Positions 1 through 8,562 of a DNA stretch of 52,165 nucleotides are shown one piece after another; within the stretch, counting starts at the first letter, position 1; the number at the start of each line of letters is the position of its first letter. The position numbers and the translations under genes are program-made. Where the stretch lies: positions 1-52,165 of the forward strand of contig RFFQ01000005.1 in the NCBI GenBank assembly GCA_003697105.1, in the 5' to 3' direction. Source of the DNA: Gemmatimonadota bacterium. GTDB lineage: Bacteria; 4572-55; J002. The notes below the pieces were generated by a model. The model was not told the DNA's origin. It made no database searches and was given only the letters and a program-made list of their open reading frames with translations.

Positions 1-2
1 CT

Positions 3-431
3 TTTGTATTTTTCCTACTAATTTTCCAATATTTGAGGGCTAAATTGAACTCCAAATTATTTGGAAGTATTGTAATTGGCTCGTGGTTTCTCCTGATGAT
101 TTCAATTATTTTGATGAATCAAACGAAGGAGGCGTATAGTAAACCTGCAAACGTTATTACGGCGGATTTTCAAGTAATAACGGATCGGATCGGAATTAAC
201 AATTCCATTTACATAGATGGCGATTATGCGACATTTGCCAATGCAACTCATGCCCTTGGGTTTTATCTATCGGGGAATTTTATTGTTTCCAATCTAAATC
301 AGGCAGATTATGTGATCAGCCGGCGTAAGCAGTTTAACCCGTGTTTATTGACACCTCATAATTCTGTAATGTTTCTATTTGATAATCCATGCCAAGATGT
401 GCGTAATACCAATAGGAAGAGACCCCAATGA
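3..431 (+). CDS. C-terminal part of a polytopic membrane protein, cut by the left edge
   Basis: The reading frame is open to the left edge, so only the end of the gene is seen. Two hydrophobic stretches separated by a short basic loop are followed by about 90 residues with no further membrane segment. This layout resembles the end of multi-spanning glycosyltransferases of the GT39/ArnT type, whose soluble tail lies outside the cytoplasm, but no diagnostic motif is present and that is only a guess. Its TGA stop overlaps the ATG of the next gene (ATGA), so the two are probably translationally coupled and share a transcript that starts outside the window. Confidence 0.5.
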   Translation, partial: FVFFLLIFQYLRAKLNSKLFGSIVIGSWFLLMISIILMNQTKEAYSKPANVITADFQVITDRIGINNSIYIDGDYATFANATHALGFYLSGNFIVSNLNQADYVISRRKQFNPCLLTPHNSVMFLFDNPCQDVRNTNRKRPQ

Positions 432-1330
432 ATAAATTTTATTACCATCACCTCAACGTATTTGCTACAGAACCCTTTTGCGGTGCGCCAGTTACTGTTT
501 GTTTGAACGCCGCCGATTTACCCGAGGCGATGCTGGAAAAGATTGCCACGGAGTTGCACCTGCCGCACACAGCGTTTGTCCTGCCGCCGGGGGATTCTCG
601 GGCAGATTTCCGGGTGCGGGTTTTCACCCCGGAGATGGAGCTTGCTTTTAGCGGTGCCGGAATTACCGGTATCTTTTTTGCCTTGGCTCAAGCTCGCCAA
701 CATGGGTTAGACCAGGAGGGAAATCACTTTTTTTACGTGGAAACCGGCTTGGGGATTTTTCAGGTGGCGGTGGTCATCGACCCGAAACGAATGCCCTTTG
801 TGCGGATTGCTTTACCCCGCTTCATTTTTACCGAAACAGAGGATGTCAATCCCCAGCTATTGATCCGCTATTTTAAGGTCTCCCAACTGGCTTCAGATTT
901 CCCGCTGGTGCGCTGTGAAAATTACCTGCTGGTGTCGCTCCCCACACTCCAAGCGTTGGATAACCTTGACCCCGATTACCGCGCCTTGCGCAACCTGAGC
1001 CGCACCATCGGGGTGGATACCTTCATTTTATACACACTGAGTCATGTGGATACGGTCGCCAGCTTGCAAATGCGGGTCTTTCGTCCCGCGCTGGGCATTT
1101 TGGAGGAGGTCGTCACACCCATCGCCCACGGAATGCTAGGCGTTTTTCTGTATGAATGTGGGGTGTGGCAACCCCAACAGGAGGAGATCGCGTTCATCGG
1201 CGAACAAGGCGACCGGCGAGACCGCCCCTGCCGGGTACTAACCAAAATCAGCTTGGAAAAAGACGAGATCACAGCGGTTGAGGTCGGTGGAACTGCCGTA
1301 CAAGTCGGCTCAGGGTGGTTGGAATTTTAA
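428..1330 (+). CDS. PhzF-fold protein with degenerate active site
   Basis: The 300-residue length and the N-terminal pattern (NVFATEPFCGAPVTV, then FTPEMELAFSGAG) match the PhzF/diaminopimelate-epimerase-like family of two-lobed isomerases. The usual SET motif carrying the catalytic Glu (E45 in Pseudomonas PhzF) is PHT here, with His47 in the Glu position. The GH of the GHPT motif is GA (Ala77). The C-terminal EDPxTGSA motif is changed to EEVVTPIA. The fold is therefore probably kept while the known proton-transfer chemistry is not, so either a binding role or a different reaction is possible. The start overlaps the upstream stop, and a strong hairpin follows the gene. Family assignment is fairly sure; function is unknown. 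Confidence 0.75.
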   Translation: MNKFYYHHLNVFATEPFCGAPVTVCLNAADLPEAMLEKIATELHLPHTAFVLPPGDSRADFRVRVFTPEMELAFSGAGITGIFFALAQARQHGLDQEGNHFFYVETGLGIFQVAVVIDPKRMPFVRIALPRFIFTETEDVNPQLLIRYFKVSQLASDFPLVRCENYLLVSLPTLQALDNLDPDYRALRNLSRTIGVDTFILYTLSHVDTVASLQMRVFRPALGILEEVVTPIAHGMLGVFLYECGVWQPQQEEIAFIGEQGDRRDRPCRVLTKISLEKDEITAVEVGGTAVQVGSGWLEF

Positions 1331-1379
1331 CATAAGAGCCTAAAGGTTTCAGGATGATACGCTTCAAACGGATTTGCTA

Positions 1380-1408
1380 TTGAAATTATCCTGTTTCCGG
1401 CATATATT
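1380..1408 (+). promoter_or_regulatory. Predicted promoter of the phosphodiesterase gene
   Basis: TTGAAA is followed after 17 bp by TATATT, five of six matches to each consensus box. The expected transcript start, near 1415, falls at the first bases of the following hairpin, so the mRNA would begin with a stem-loop. Inferred from sequence only. Confidence 0.5.
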
Positions 1409-1412
1409 CGAC

Positions 1413-1450
1413 AATGCCATCTTAACTGGTTAAGATGGCATTTGCTTTTT
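1413..1450 (+). terminator. Perfect hairpin with T-rich tail after the PhzF-like gene
   Basis: A 14-bp perfect stem (1413-1426 with 1429-1442) has almost no loop and is followed by a T-rich stretch. It should terminate the PhzF-like transcript. It may also form a 5'-terminal hairpin on transcripts from the promoter just upstream. Confidence 0.75.
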
Positions 1451-1470
1451 GCACCTTTAGGGGATGTTGA

Positions 1471-2652
1471 ATGGCATACCAACACGCATTTTTAATTATT
1501 ATTGACGGGTTGCCGCTAAATACCTTTCAGCAGGCAGAAATCCCATTTATCAGACAGTTGATTGCCGCTGGCGCGCAATCCACCACGTGCGAGGTGAACA
1601 CGCTACCCACCGTTTCACGCGGGGCACATGCCACAATTGCCACGGGAGTCACGCCGGCACAACATGGTATTTATGGCAACCGGTATTATGATCGAATCCA
1701 GAAGCGAGTGCGGGGGTTTGGACCCGCCCAGCTACGGCGGGTAACGTTTGCCCATTATGCAGAACAACAGGGCAAGCGAGTAGCGGTCACCGGTAACAAA
1801 GGGTTAGGGTTATCGGATGGGTCACTGGAAGCCCTTCTACCGGGGGATGAAGGCGGCTCCGGCGCCCTGGAAATTCTGGGTAAAGGCGCAAGTATTCTCC
1901 GCACCGTGAAAAACGATCCCATGTTGCGCGACGCTCGCCGGCAAATTCTCAGCGAAATTCAGCAAAAAAACACCGCTTCTTATACCAAGTACATCGAATT
2001 TGATAATGTCGCCGCCCGGCTGGTCTTTGATATTTTAGAACACGACCACCCGGATATATTAGCCGTGAATTTTGTCGGAGCAGACAAAGCCATCCACGCT
2101 TACGGACCCACCAGCCCCGAAGCCCTGCAAACCCTCGCCAATATTGACCGGCTAATACAGTGCATGTTTGAGCGGGTGAATCCGCACCAGACCTTCTGCC
2201 TGATTACTGCCGATCACGGCAATACCGCCGTGACCCGGCACATTGATCTGACCACTTCCGGTACTCACGCCGGTTCAATCGAAGCGATTGTAACAGAGGG
2301 ACGCCGTTCTGCCCGAATTTACCTTTCGGACCGGGCGTCTCTCCCAGAAGTTGAGATGCGCTACCGCCACCATCCCGGAGTCGGCCTGGTGAAGGTCAAC
2401 CATAACGACCCTTTCACGAACGGCGACCTGTGGCTCTATGCCGCCGGTCAGACCACGTTCGGAGTTGATACAAAAATTACACGCCGCGCCTGTCATGGCT
2501 CTCCCGCCGATTCCGACCGGCTTGTCCCAATGGTGATCTGGAATCCGTTACAAGCCAACGGGTATCGTATCCAACAGCAGACGGACATCGCCGGGGCGCT
2601 GGCTCACGCGATGAATTTTCGGATCAGAAATGGCTCACCCACCCGAATTTGA
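1471..2652 (+). CDS. Type I phosphodiesterase / nucleotide pyrophosphatase family hydrolase
   Basis: This 393-residue protein has the alkaline-phosphatase-superfamily metal site. Asp12 lies in IIIDGL, the likely nucleophile Ser49 lies in LPTVSRGAHATIATG, a second metal cluster lies in ADKAIHAYG, TADHGN carries Asp and His, and a final His is in GTHAGS. Such enzymes hydrolyse phosphodiester or phosphomonoester bonds with two zinc ions; the substrate cannot be read from the sequence. There is no convincing signal peptide, so a cytoplasmic location is likely. An AGGGGA ribosome binding site lies just before the ATG. The last 23 bases overlap the start of the broken glycerate kinase, which suggests a former two-gene operon. 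Confidence 0.85.
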   Translation: MAYQHAFLIIIDGLPLNTFQQAEIPFIRQLIAAGAQSTTCEVNTLPTVSRGAHATIATGVTPAQHGIYGNRYYDRIQKRVRGFGPAQLRRVTFAHYAEQQGKRVAVTGNKGLGLSDGSLEALLPGDEGGSGALEILGKGASILRTVKNDPMLRDARRQILSEIQQKNTASYTKYIEFDNVAARLVFDILEHDHPDILAVNFVGADKAIHAYGPTSPEALQTLANIDRLIQCMFERVNPHQTFCLITADHGNTAVTRHIDLTTSGTHAGSIEAIVTEGRRSARIYLSDRASLPEVEMRYRHHPGVGLVKVNHNDPFTNGDLWLYAAGQTTFGVDTKITRRACHGSPADSDRLVPMVIWNPLQANGYRIQQQTDIAGALAHAMNFRIRNGSPTRI

Positions 2653-3079
2653 TCATCTGAAAGATATTTTTCAAGCCGGCTTGAATCGCGCCGATCCATA
2701 CCAAATGGTGATCGATACCGTGCGATTAGAAGGCGACCAGCTACACCTCCGCACGGATACCGGTCCTTTGGAAGTGGATTTGGCTCAATTTGATCGCATC
2801 GTGATTCTCGGTTGGGGGAAAGCCTCTGCCCGCATGGCACACGCCCTAGAGACGATCTTGGGGGATCGTATTTCCGAGGGTTTGGTCGTCACAGCATACG
2901 GACATACGGCATCTCTGAACCGGGTCAAACTGTGGCAAGCCGGTCATCCCGTGCCCGACGAAAACAGCCTCCGTGCCGGAGAAGCGCTTAAAAAACATGC
3001 CATAGCCGCCGAAGAACGTACATTGGTCATCAATTTAATTTCCGGGGGCGGATCGGCATTGGTGGAGTGTTTAGTTTGA
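2630..3079 (+). pseudogene. Truncated glycerate 2-kinase (MOFRL family), N-terminal third only
   Basis: The 149 residues match the N-terminal domain of GckA/TtuD-type glycerate 2-kinases: an IFQAGLNRADPYQ-like start, the ILGWGKAS motif, AGHPVPDENS, and finally LISGGGSAL. In intact members of about 430 residues the last motif is followed by the rest of the domain and the C-terminal MOFRL domain. Here it runs into four unrelated residues and a TGA, and no other frame downstream continues the family pattern. The next gene begins about 100 bp later. I read this as a deletion remnant, probably without kinase activity. It starts inside the end of the phosphodiesterase gene, as in a compact operon. 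Confidence 0.8.
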
Positions 3080-3185
3080 TGGTTTCTGCCGCCGCCATGG
3101 CCCCACCAAGCCTCCGAACATTGCAAAGCAACTAAATTTCGGACAATAACCGGCTAATCTCTTCATTTTAACGCGCACAAGGTCT

Positions 3186-4475
3186 ATGCTGGAACAACTC
3201 ATTGCGCTGTTAGTCATGTTTTTCCTGATGGCGCTCACCCACATTCTACCGGTGGGGGCATTTGAAGATAACAGTATTCGGGCGGCGACAGCATTGGGAT
3301 TTATCATCCCGACGGCATATATCATTGGCAGCGTGTTGCACCGGTTTAAACTGCCCAAAATTACAGGCTATATGATCGTGGGCGTCTTGGCGGGCCCGTA
3401 TGTTCTTGATTTTTTAACTGAGCCGATTGTGCATGACCTGACACTCATCGATCAGGTCGCATTGAGCCTGATTGCCTTTTCTGCCGGACGTAAACTGAAA
3501 ATCAGTATGCTTCGCAAACGGGCAAAACCGATTTTGTACATCACCCTTGCTCGTACCATCGTTTGTGTGACCCTCGGCTTCGGTTTTACGTACCTCATCG
3601 GACCTCACTTTTTTGCGTTCTTAAAAGGGCAACCCCAGTCGATCATTGTGGTGGTCGCCATTTTTTTTGGCATTTTCTCGCTCGCCACCTCGCCGGTGCT
3701 GACCATTGCCGTCATTGAAGAAACCAAATCCGAAGGACCCATTACGGACACCATCTTAGGGTCTGTGGTTCTGGCGGATTTGATAATCATTATGCTGGCG
3801 GCAATAGCCGTATCCCTTTCCAAAGCGATCCTCAGCAATGCCGGCATTGATGCGGTCGTCTTTGGACGGCTCAGTTTGGAACTGGTCGGCTCTTTCCTCA
3901 TGGGGATACTCTGTGGCGGCGGCATCGCCCTCTATTTACATTATGTGAAAGAGCAATCCGCTTTTTTTGTGCTGGCAGCCGCGTTTATCTGCACCCAAAT
4001 CGCAAACGTCTTCCATTTGGATGCCCTCTTACTGTGTCTTTCCGCCGGATTCGTCATCGAAAATGTGTTTCATAAAGGGAATGACTTTTTAGCGGCGATC
4101 TCTAAAAGTACCCCGCTCATTTATGTCATTTTTTTTCCGATCACGGCGGCAACACTCAATCTCCACGCGATTCAAATGACGTGGTACGTTATTTTGACCT
4201 TGCTCCTCCTACGGAAAATATCGGTCTTCACATCGGTCTATTTGGGGAGCAAACTGTCCGAGGATAATCCGGGGATGCGGCGCTGGGGTTGGTTGGCATT
4301 TTTTCACCAAGCGGGGGTTACCCTAGCACTCGCCGTCATTATTGACCGTTCCTTCCCGGAATTTGGGGGCTATGTCAAAGCGGTGGCGTTGGGAATGGTT
4401 GCCTGCACCGATTTTTACGGGCCAGCATTATTCAAGTTTGCCTTGTGGAAAGTTGGCGAGGCAAAGGTCGTCTAA
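3186..4475 (+). CDS. Cation:proton antiporter (CPA2/Kef-like)
   Basis: A 429-residue protein made almost wholly of hydrophobic helices, consistent with the 11-13 membrane segments of the Na+/H+ exchanger family. Early segments contain the family-like pattern GSVLHRFKLPKITGYMIVG and a later LTIAVIEETKSEGPITDTILG, resembling the ion-binding region of monovalent cation/proton antiporters. There is no C-terminal TrkA-N or TrkA-C regulatory domain, unlike KefB and KefC. It probably exchanges Na+ or K+ for protons across the inner membrane; the ion preference cannot be told. It lies just upstream of idi with a 24-bp gap and may share a transcript with it. Confidence 0.8.
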   Translation: MLEQLIALLVMFFLMALTHILPVGAFEDNSIRAATALGFIIPTAYIIGSVLHRFKLPKITGYMIVGVLAGPYVLDFLTEPIVHDLTLIDQVALSLIAFSAGRKLKISMLRKRAKPILYITLARTIVCVTLGFGFTYLIGPHFFAFLKGQPQSIIVVVAIFFGIFSLATSPVLTIAVIEETKSEGPITDTILGSVVLADLIIIMLAAIAVSLSKAILSNAGIDAVVFGRLSLELVGSFLMGILCGGGIALYLHYVKEQSAFFVLAAAFICTQIANVFHLDALLLCLSAGFVIENVFHKGNDFLAAISKSTPLIYVIFFPITAATLNLHAIQMTWYVILTLLLLRKISVFTSVYLGSKLSEDNPGMRRWGWLAFFHQAGVTLALAVIIDRSFPEFGGYVKAVALGMVACTDFYGPALFKFALWKVGEAKVV

Positions 4476-4499
4476 ACCACTATTTTCAAGGATAACCCA

Positions 4500-5009
4500 A
4501 TGGCAGAACACCTGATTTTAGTAGATGAACAAGACCGGCAGATTGGTACAGGGGAAAAACACGCGGTTCATATCGCCGGACAGTTACACCGGGCATTTTC
4601 GATTTTTGTCTTCAACAGCGCCGGAAAATTATTGATCCACCAACGTGCCTTCCACAAATATCACAGCGGCGGCTTGTGGACCAACACCTGTTGCAGTCAC
4701 CCGCGTACCGGAGAAACCTTGAACGAGAGCATTCATCGCCGGTTAATGGAAGAAATGGGATTTGATTGTACACTTGAAGAATACTTTAGTTTTATCTACC
4801 GCGCCGAGTTTGAAAACGGCTTGATCGAACACGAATTGGATCACGTGTTTGTGGGTCACTATGAGGGCGATCCAAACCCCAATCCCGAGGAAGTCGCCGC
4901 TTGGAAATGGGCGGACCCCGCCATGTTACAGCAGGATATAAACGCGCACCCTTCACGATACACGCCTTGGTTTAAGTTGGCGTTGCCCGGTGTCCTCCGC
5001 CGCCTTTAA
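4500..5009 (+). CDS. idi: Isopentenyl-diphosphate delta-isomerase, type I
   Basis: Interconverts isopentenyl and dimethylallyl diphosphate in the cytoplasm. The 169-residue Nudix-fold protein shows the type I signature WTNTCCSHP with catalytic Cys65, preceded by the LLIHQRAFHKYHSGG segment. A Nudix-like RRLMEEMGF helix and the acidic EHELDHVF segment, which supplies metal ligands, follow. Together with ispE, the polyprenyl synthase and ubiA elsewhere in the window it belongs to the isoprenoid supply route. The start follows an AGGA box. Its TAA stop overlaps the stop of the convergent adenylate cyclase gene inside the palindrome TTAA, leaving no space for a terminator between them. Confidence 0.95.
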   Translation: MAEHLILVDEQDRQIGTGEKHAVHIAGQLHRAFSIFVFNSAGKLLIHQRAFHKYHSGGLWTNTCCSHPRTGETLNESIHRRLMEEMGFDCTLEEYFSFIYRAEFENGLIEHELDHVFVGHYEGDPNPNPEEVAAWKWADPAMLQQDINAHPSRYTPWFKLALPGVLRRL

Positions 5010-6460
5010 CCCGAAACGGGGAGAGGCTGCAACTGCGACCCGTAGCGAACTTGATAGGTCTCTAAAGGGTGTGTTTTGCCCTTGACCTGAAGCTGGTCAA
5101 AGGGGTGTAAATGAATTTCGAGGTCATTCAATCCAGCGATATTCTGAAGGCTGTTATACGCCGTTTTGGTCAATAAAATTTGATGTTTTTGGGCAGATTG
5201 GCATAGCCGCGCCCCCACATTGACGGCATCTCCAATGACGGTGTAATCCATGCGGTCAGGACTGCCCATAGCGCCAACCACGACTTCTCCAACGTTAATC
5301 CCGATCCCCACGCCCAAATCAAGTTGGTACTCCATAATGATTTCCGCCGTGCGTTGCTGGATTTCTACAGCACACCGGATGGCACGCTCAACCATCTCCG
5401 AGCCACTGAATGTCGCCACCAGTTCATCCCCCACATATTTATCCACATCACCACCGTACGCCTTCACAATGTCCGCTTGATAACTCAGATACATATTGAG
5501 CACTTCTACCACTTTTTCCGGATCGGTTTTTTCCGTAAATGAGGTAAATCCACGAATATCGGAGAAAAAGACGGTCAACCGCTCTCGTGTTCCCCCCAAC
5601 TTGATTTCCCCGGAATCCGCTGAGGCGGCGGCAGAAATCGTCTGCTGCGAAACAAACTTTTCCAGATTAAACTTGGTACGAAGTTCCCGAATCATGGTGT
5701 TCATGCGTTGCGCCAATTCACCAATTTCATCATCCGAAACAATCTCAATATGTGCTGATAAATCACCGCGCCCCACTCGCTCAGCAACGTCTCCGATGTG
5801 GTGAATCGGACGCACGACTACATTATTCAAAAAGAAACCTAAAACAAGCCAACTGAGAAAGATCGTCAGTAAACCAACAATAACGGAATAATTTCGATTT
5901 TGACGGATTTGATTTTCAATGGGGGTCAACGAAGATGAAACCTCAATCACGGCCCGGATCGGATGGTCATCCTCATGGCACTTTTGGCACTGTGGGTCAT
6001 TGAAGAGCGGGTCTAACCGCGTCATAAAGCGGGTACCCTGATGGGTATCTTCCGTGAATTCCATTGATTGACCGGTTTGCAAGACCATTTGCACACTATC
6101 GAGAATCGCTTGCTTCATGGCAAGCGACCACACCTCTGTGCTATCGGGCTCCACCTCATTGCTATAAACTTCATCCCCTTTTTTATTGTAAATCCGAAGC
6201 TTTTCCACATACATTAAATTTTTACGGATGTCTCGAATCAACTCTTTAGCTTGTTCGCCTTCTCCAGACAGCATCACGGTGCGGATACCCGATTTGAGCG
6301 CGTTGGAAAGCGTTTCCGCCTTCTGCCGGTTTTGTGTCAACAGCGCCTCTGAGTTACTCACCAGACTCAGAATAGCATAGCTCCCAAAACCCAAGATCAA
6401 GACAACAATCAGCAAAGTGATGATTTTCCGTTGCAAACGAGTACGGCGAGGAATGATCAT
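5006..6460 (-). CDS. Membrane adenylate cyclase with periplasmic CxxCH sensor and HAMP
   Basis: 484 residues from an ATG preceded by a strong GCAGGAG site 4-5 bases upstream; a longer frame exists but would overlap manA. Order: membrane helix at about 13-33, a periplasmic region of about 150 residues with C158-Q-K-C-H162, a second helix at about 192-212, HAMP at about 213-265, then a class III cyclase domain at about 293-470. The cyclase keeps both metal aspartates (FFSDIRGFTSF Asp301; DKYVGDEL Asp345), the adenine-specifying Lys341, and the NVGAR transition-state Asn and Arg. CxxCH is the attachment site for covalent haem c, so a redox- or gas-sensing cyclase making cAMP is plausible. Haem binding is inferred. 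It follows manA by 13 bp. Confidence 0.9.
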   Translation of the reverse strand: MIIPRRTRLQRKIITLLIVVLILGFGSYAILSLVSNSEALLTQNRQKAETLSNALKSGIRTVMLSGEGEQAKELIRDIRKNLMYVEKLRIYNKKGDEVYSNEVEPDSTEVWSLAMKQAILDSVQMVLQTGQSMEFTEDTHQGTRFMTRLDPLFNDPQCQKCHEDDHPIRAVIEVSSSLTPIENQIRQNRNYSVIVGLLTIFLSWLVLGFFLNNVVVRPIHHIGDVAERVGRGDLSAHIEIVSDDEIGELAQRMNTMIRELRTKFNLEKFVSQQTISAAASADSGEIKLGGTRERLTVFFSDIRGFTSFTEKTDPEKVVEVLNMYLSYQADIVKAYGGDVDKYVGDELVATFSGSEMVERAIRCAVEIQQRTAEIIMEYQLDLGVGIGINVGEVVVGAMGSPDRMDYTVIGDAVNVGARLCQSAQKHQILLTKTAYNSLQNIAGLNDLEIHLHPFDQLQVKGKTHPLETYQVRYGSQLQPLPVSG

Positions 6461-6473
6461 AAAACTCCTGCGG

Positions 6474-7679
6474 CTAAAGCGGTACGGTGGCGCCGAATAC
6501 CTGACAATCAGTTCCGGCAAGGAGGGTGTACTCCGTCAAACATGCTGGGATAAGTACGCACTCACCCCGTGAGAGGGTGTGATCACCAAAACATCCCTTT
6601 AGGCACACCGCGCCCGAGGTGACCAATAAAAGTTGCACCGCGCCCGGATTTGGCACAACCTGCAAGCTACCGGCGGGAAGCGCCCACCGCATCACCTGAA
6701 ACGCATTACTCGGCACAGCGTACACTTGCGAAACGTCATCTGTTGCCGGAATGACCGGACGACCGGCGTTCGCGGTATAATCCAAAATATTGATGAGGGT
6801 CGCGGCATCTTTAAATTTGGAGGTTAGCCCCAAACGCACCACATTATCGGAATTTGCCATGCACTCCACAATATTGCCTTGCAAATAGCTGTGGGGTACA
6901 CCGGCGGCAGTGTACATCGCTTCCCCAGCGGTCAACTCGACCCGATTCAAAAAAAATAGCACAAATAGCCCAATATCCGCTTGGGAGTAGATTTGCCGTA
7001 ATTCCAAAAATAGTGACTCGTGCGCCGTATGGACCGGCTGGTTGGCAAGTCGATCCGCTAACTGCTCGATATACGGCAACAGTTCATCCTCATGGTGGAT
7101 CGTATATCGAATCAGACGGCAAAACACTTGCCGAACAAAAGCGGCGTCATCAAGTTCTCTGTTAGGCTGCCACTTCATAAACGTCGCAATTTCTGGGTAT
7201 TGGCTGAGGACAGCTTCAATCTCATGGCGGGATCGAAATCCAACCAAGGCGGAAAGTGAGTCCAATGCGATGGCAATTTCCGGCTTGTGGTTCGCATCGG
7301 GATAGTGTTCGGGGTCATGGGCATGGAGGAGTTCTGCCTGCGCTTTATTGGGGTGAGTTTGGATGGACAGCGCTTGACCGGCAGAGAGGACTTTCAGTAA
7401 AAATGGAAGTTGCGCACCAAACGTTCGGACAACCGCCTCGCCTAAAATGGCGGTTGGATGTGCCGCAATCCACTGGTGAAGGGGGCATTCCGCACCATCG
7501 TCAAATTGCACCGTGGAAGGCGCTTTGGGATGTGCCCCAATCCACAACTCGGCGTAAGGCCTGCCCGGTTGAGGGGATATTCCCAGTAATTTTGGAATGT
7601 ACGCACCGGCATCGCGTGTTCCCCACGCATAGGATTGAATCTGAGGTTGCAATCGATACGGTTTCGGTTCTGGTATCAT
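6474..7679 (-). CDS. manA: Mannose-6-phosphate isomerase, class I
   Basis: Interconverts mannose 6-phosphate and fructose 6-phosphate, feeding GDP-mannose and polysaccharide synthesis. The 401-residue protein begins with YRLQPQIQSYAWG, typical of the family. Zinc ligands are seen in LSIQTHPNKAQAE (Gln, His), in HKPE (Glu) and in AAGVPHSYLQGN (His). The C-terminal cupin-like part is complete. I chose the ATG at 7679 because the family N-terminus begins there; an in-frame TTG 12 codons upstream adds nothing recognisable. It probably leads a two-gene transcript with the adenylate cyclase, from the minus-strand promoter at 7753-7781. Confidence 0.93.
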   Translation of the reverse strand: MIPEPKPYRLQPQIQSYAWGTRDAGAYIPKLLGISPQPGRPYAELWIGAHPKAPSTVQFDDGAECPLHQWIAAHPTAILGEAVVRTFGAQLPFLLKVLSAGQALSIQTHPNKAQAELLHAHDPEHYPDANHKPEIAIALDSLSALVGFRSRHEIEAVLSQYPEIATFMKWQPNRELDDAAFVRQVFCRLIRYTIHHEDELLPYIEQLADRLANQPVHTAHESLFLELRQIYSQADIGLFVLFFLNRVELTAGEAMYTAAGVPHSYLQGNIVECMANSDNVVRLGLTSKFKDAATLINILDYTANAGRPVIPATDDVSQVYAVPSNAFQVMRWALPAGSLQVVPNPGAVQLLLVTSGAVCLKGCFGDHTLSRGECVLIPACLTEYTLLAGTDCQVFGATVPL

Positions 7680-7752
7680 CCGGTTATTCTGTAATAAGCT
7701 ATGGGTGTGAAGCAATTCCGTACAGTGTGTTGTCCGTATTCAAATCACCTGA

Positions 7753-7781
7753 ACAATAGGTTTTCTCATCCGGTACGTCAA
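7753..7781 (-). promoter_or_regulatory. Predicted manA promoter
   Basis: On the minus strand TTGACG is followed after 17 bp by TATTGT. It is divergent from the trmB promoter 35 bp away. The spacing matches the other promoters in this window. Confidence 0.5.
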
Positions 7782-7815
7782 GCAATTTCTATGCGATAAA
7801 TTGCAAATCCGGTGC

Positions 7816-7844
7816 TTGACATTCCCCGGCATTTCTATTATCCT
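7816..7844 (+). promoter_or_regulatory. Predicted trmB promoter
   Basis: A perfect TTGACA is followed after exactly 17 bp by TATCCT. The expected start near 7851 leaves a leader of about 43 bases before the trmB ATG. Confidence 0.6.
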
Positions 7845-7893
7845 TTGCTCGCATCCAAAACATCATGATTATCGACTCCAACATTCATCCCGT

Positions 7894-8535
7894 ATGGCAA
7901 AACGAAAGCGCCAACATTTGGCAGAACTCGAAACTTTTGATAATGTTTACCAGCAACCCGTCCTCTGGAAAGGGCAATGGGCAACAGAATGTTTCGGCAA
8001 TTCCCACCCGATCACATTGGAACTCGCTTGCGGTAAAGGCGAATACACCGTTGAACTGGCACGGCGTTTCCCACAGACCAATTTTATTGGGGTCGATATA
8101 AAAGGTGCTCGGATTTGGCGGGGTGCGAAAACCGCCATCGAAACGGGCATTCCAAACGTCGCCTTCATCCGTACCTATATCCAGTTTTTGCCAGAATATT
8201 TTGGCAAAGATGAAATTTCCGAAATTTGGATCACGTTCCCGGATCCCTACATCAAACCCTCCAAATGGCGCAAACGCCTGACCTCTTCATTTTTCCTGAA
8301 TATTTACCGGCAGATTCTCAAGCCAGAAGGGCACATTCATCTAAAAACAGACTCCGATAAGCTCTACCAGTTCACGCTGGAGACCCTTCAAGCGGAAAAA
8401 TGTACCGTACAGGCGCAGATCGATGATATTTACGGGCAAGACTGCCCGAATGAGCTCCTAAGCATTCAAACCTACTACGAAAAAAAACACTTGGCGAACC
8501 AACGAACCATTAAATATGTCTGCTTTACATTATGA
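7894..8535 (+). CDS. trmB: tRNA (guanine-N7)-methyltransferase
   Basis: Methylates N7 of G46 in the tRNA variable loop using S-adenosylmethionine. The 213-residue Rossmann-fold protein has the SAM motif LELACGKGEYT, the acidic loop FIGVDIKGARIW and the catalytic region ITFPDPYIKPSKWRKRL, close to the family pattern FPDPWPK. The ATG at 7894 gives a normal-length N-terminus (MAKRKRQHLAELETF). An upstream in-frame ATG at 7801 lies before the predicted promoter's -35 box and is unlikely. No clear ribosome binding site precedes the start. The MCE gene follows after 27 bp and may be co-transcribed. Confidence 0.93.
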   Translation: MAKRKRQHLAELETFDNVYQQPVLWKGQWATECFGNSHPITLELACGKGEYTVELARRFPQTNFIGVDIKGARIWRGAKTAIETGIPNVAFIRTYIQFLPEYFGKDEISEIWITFPDPYIKPSKWRKRLTSSFFLNIYRQILKPEGHIHLKTDSDKLYQFTLETLQAEKCTVQAQIDDIYGQDCPNELLSIQTYYEKKHLANQRTIKYVCFTL

Positions 8536-8562
8536 TCGCCTGACTCTTAAGGAACGTATGAA

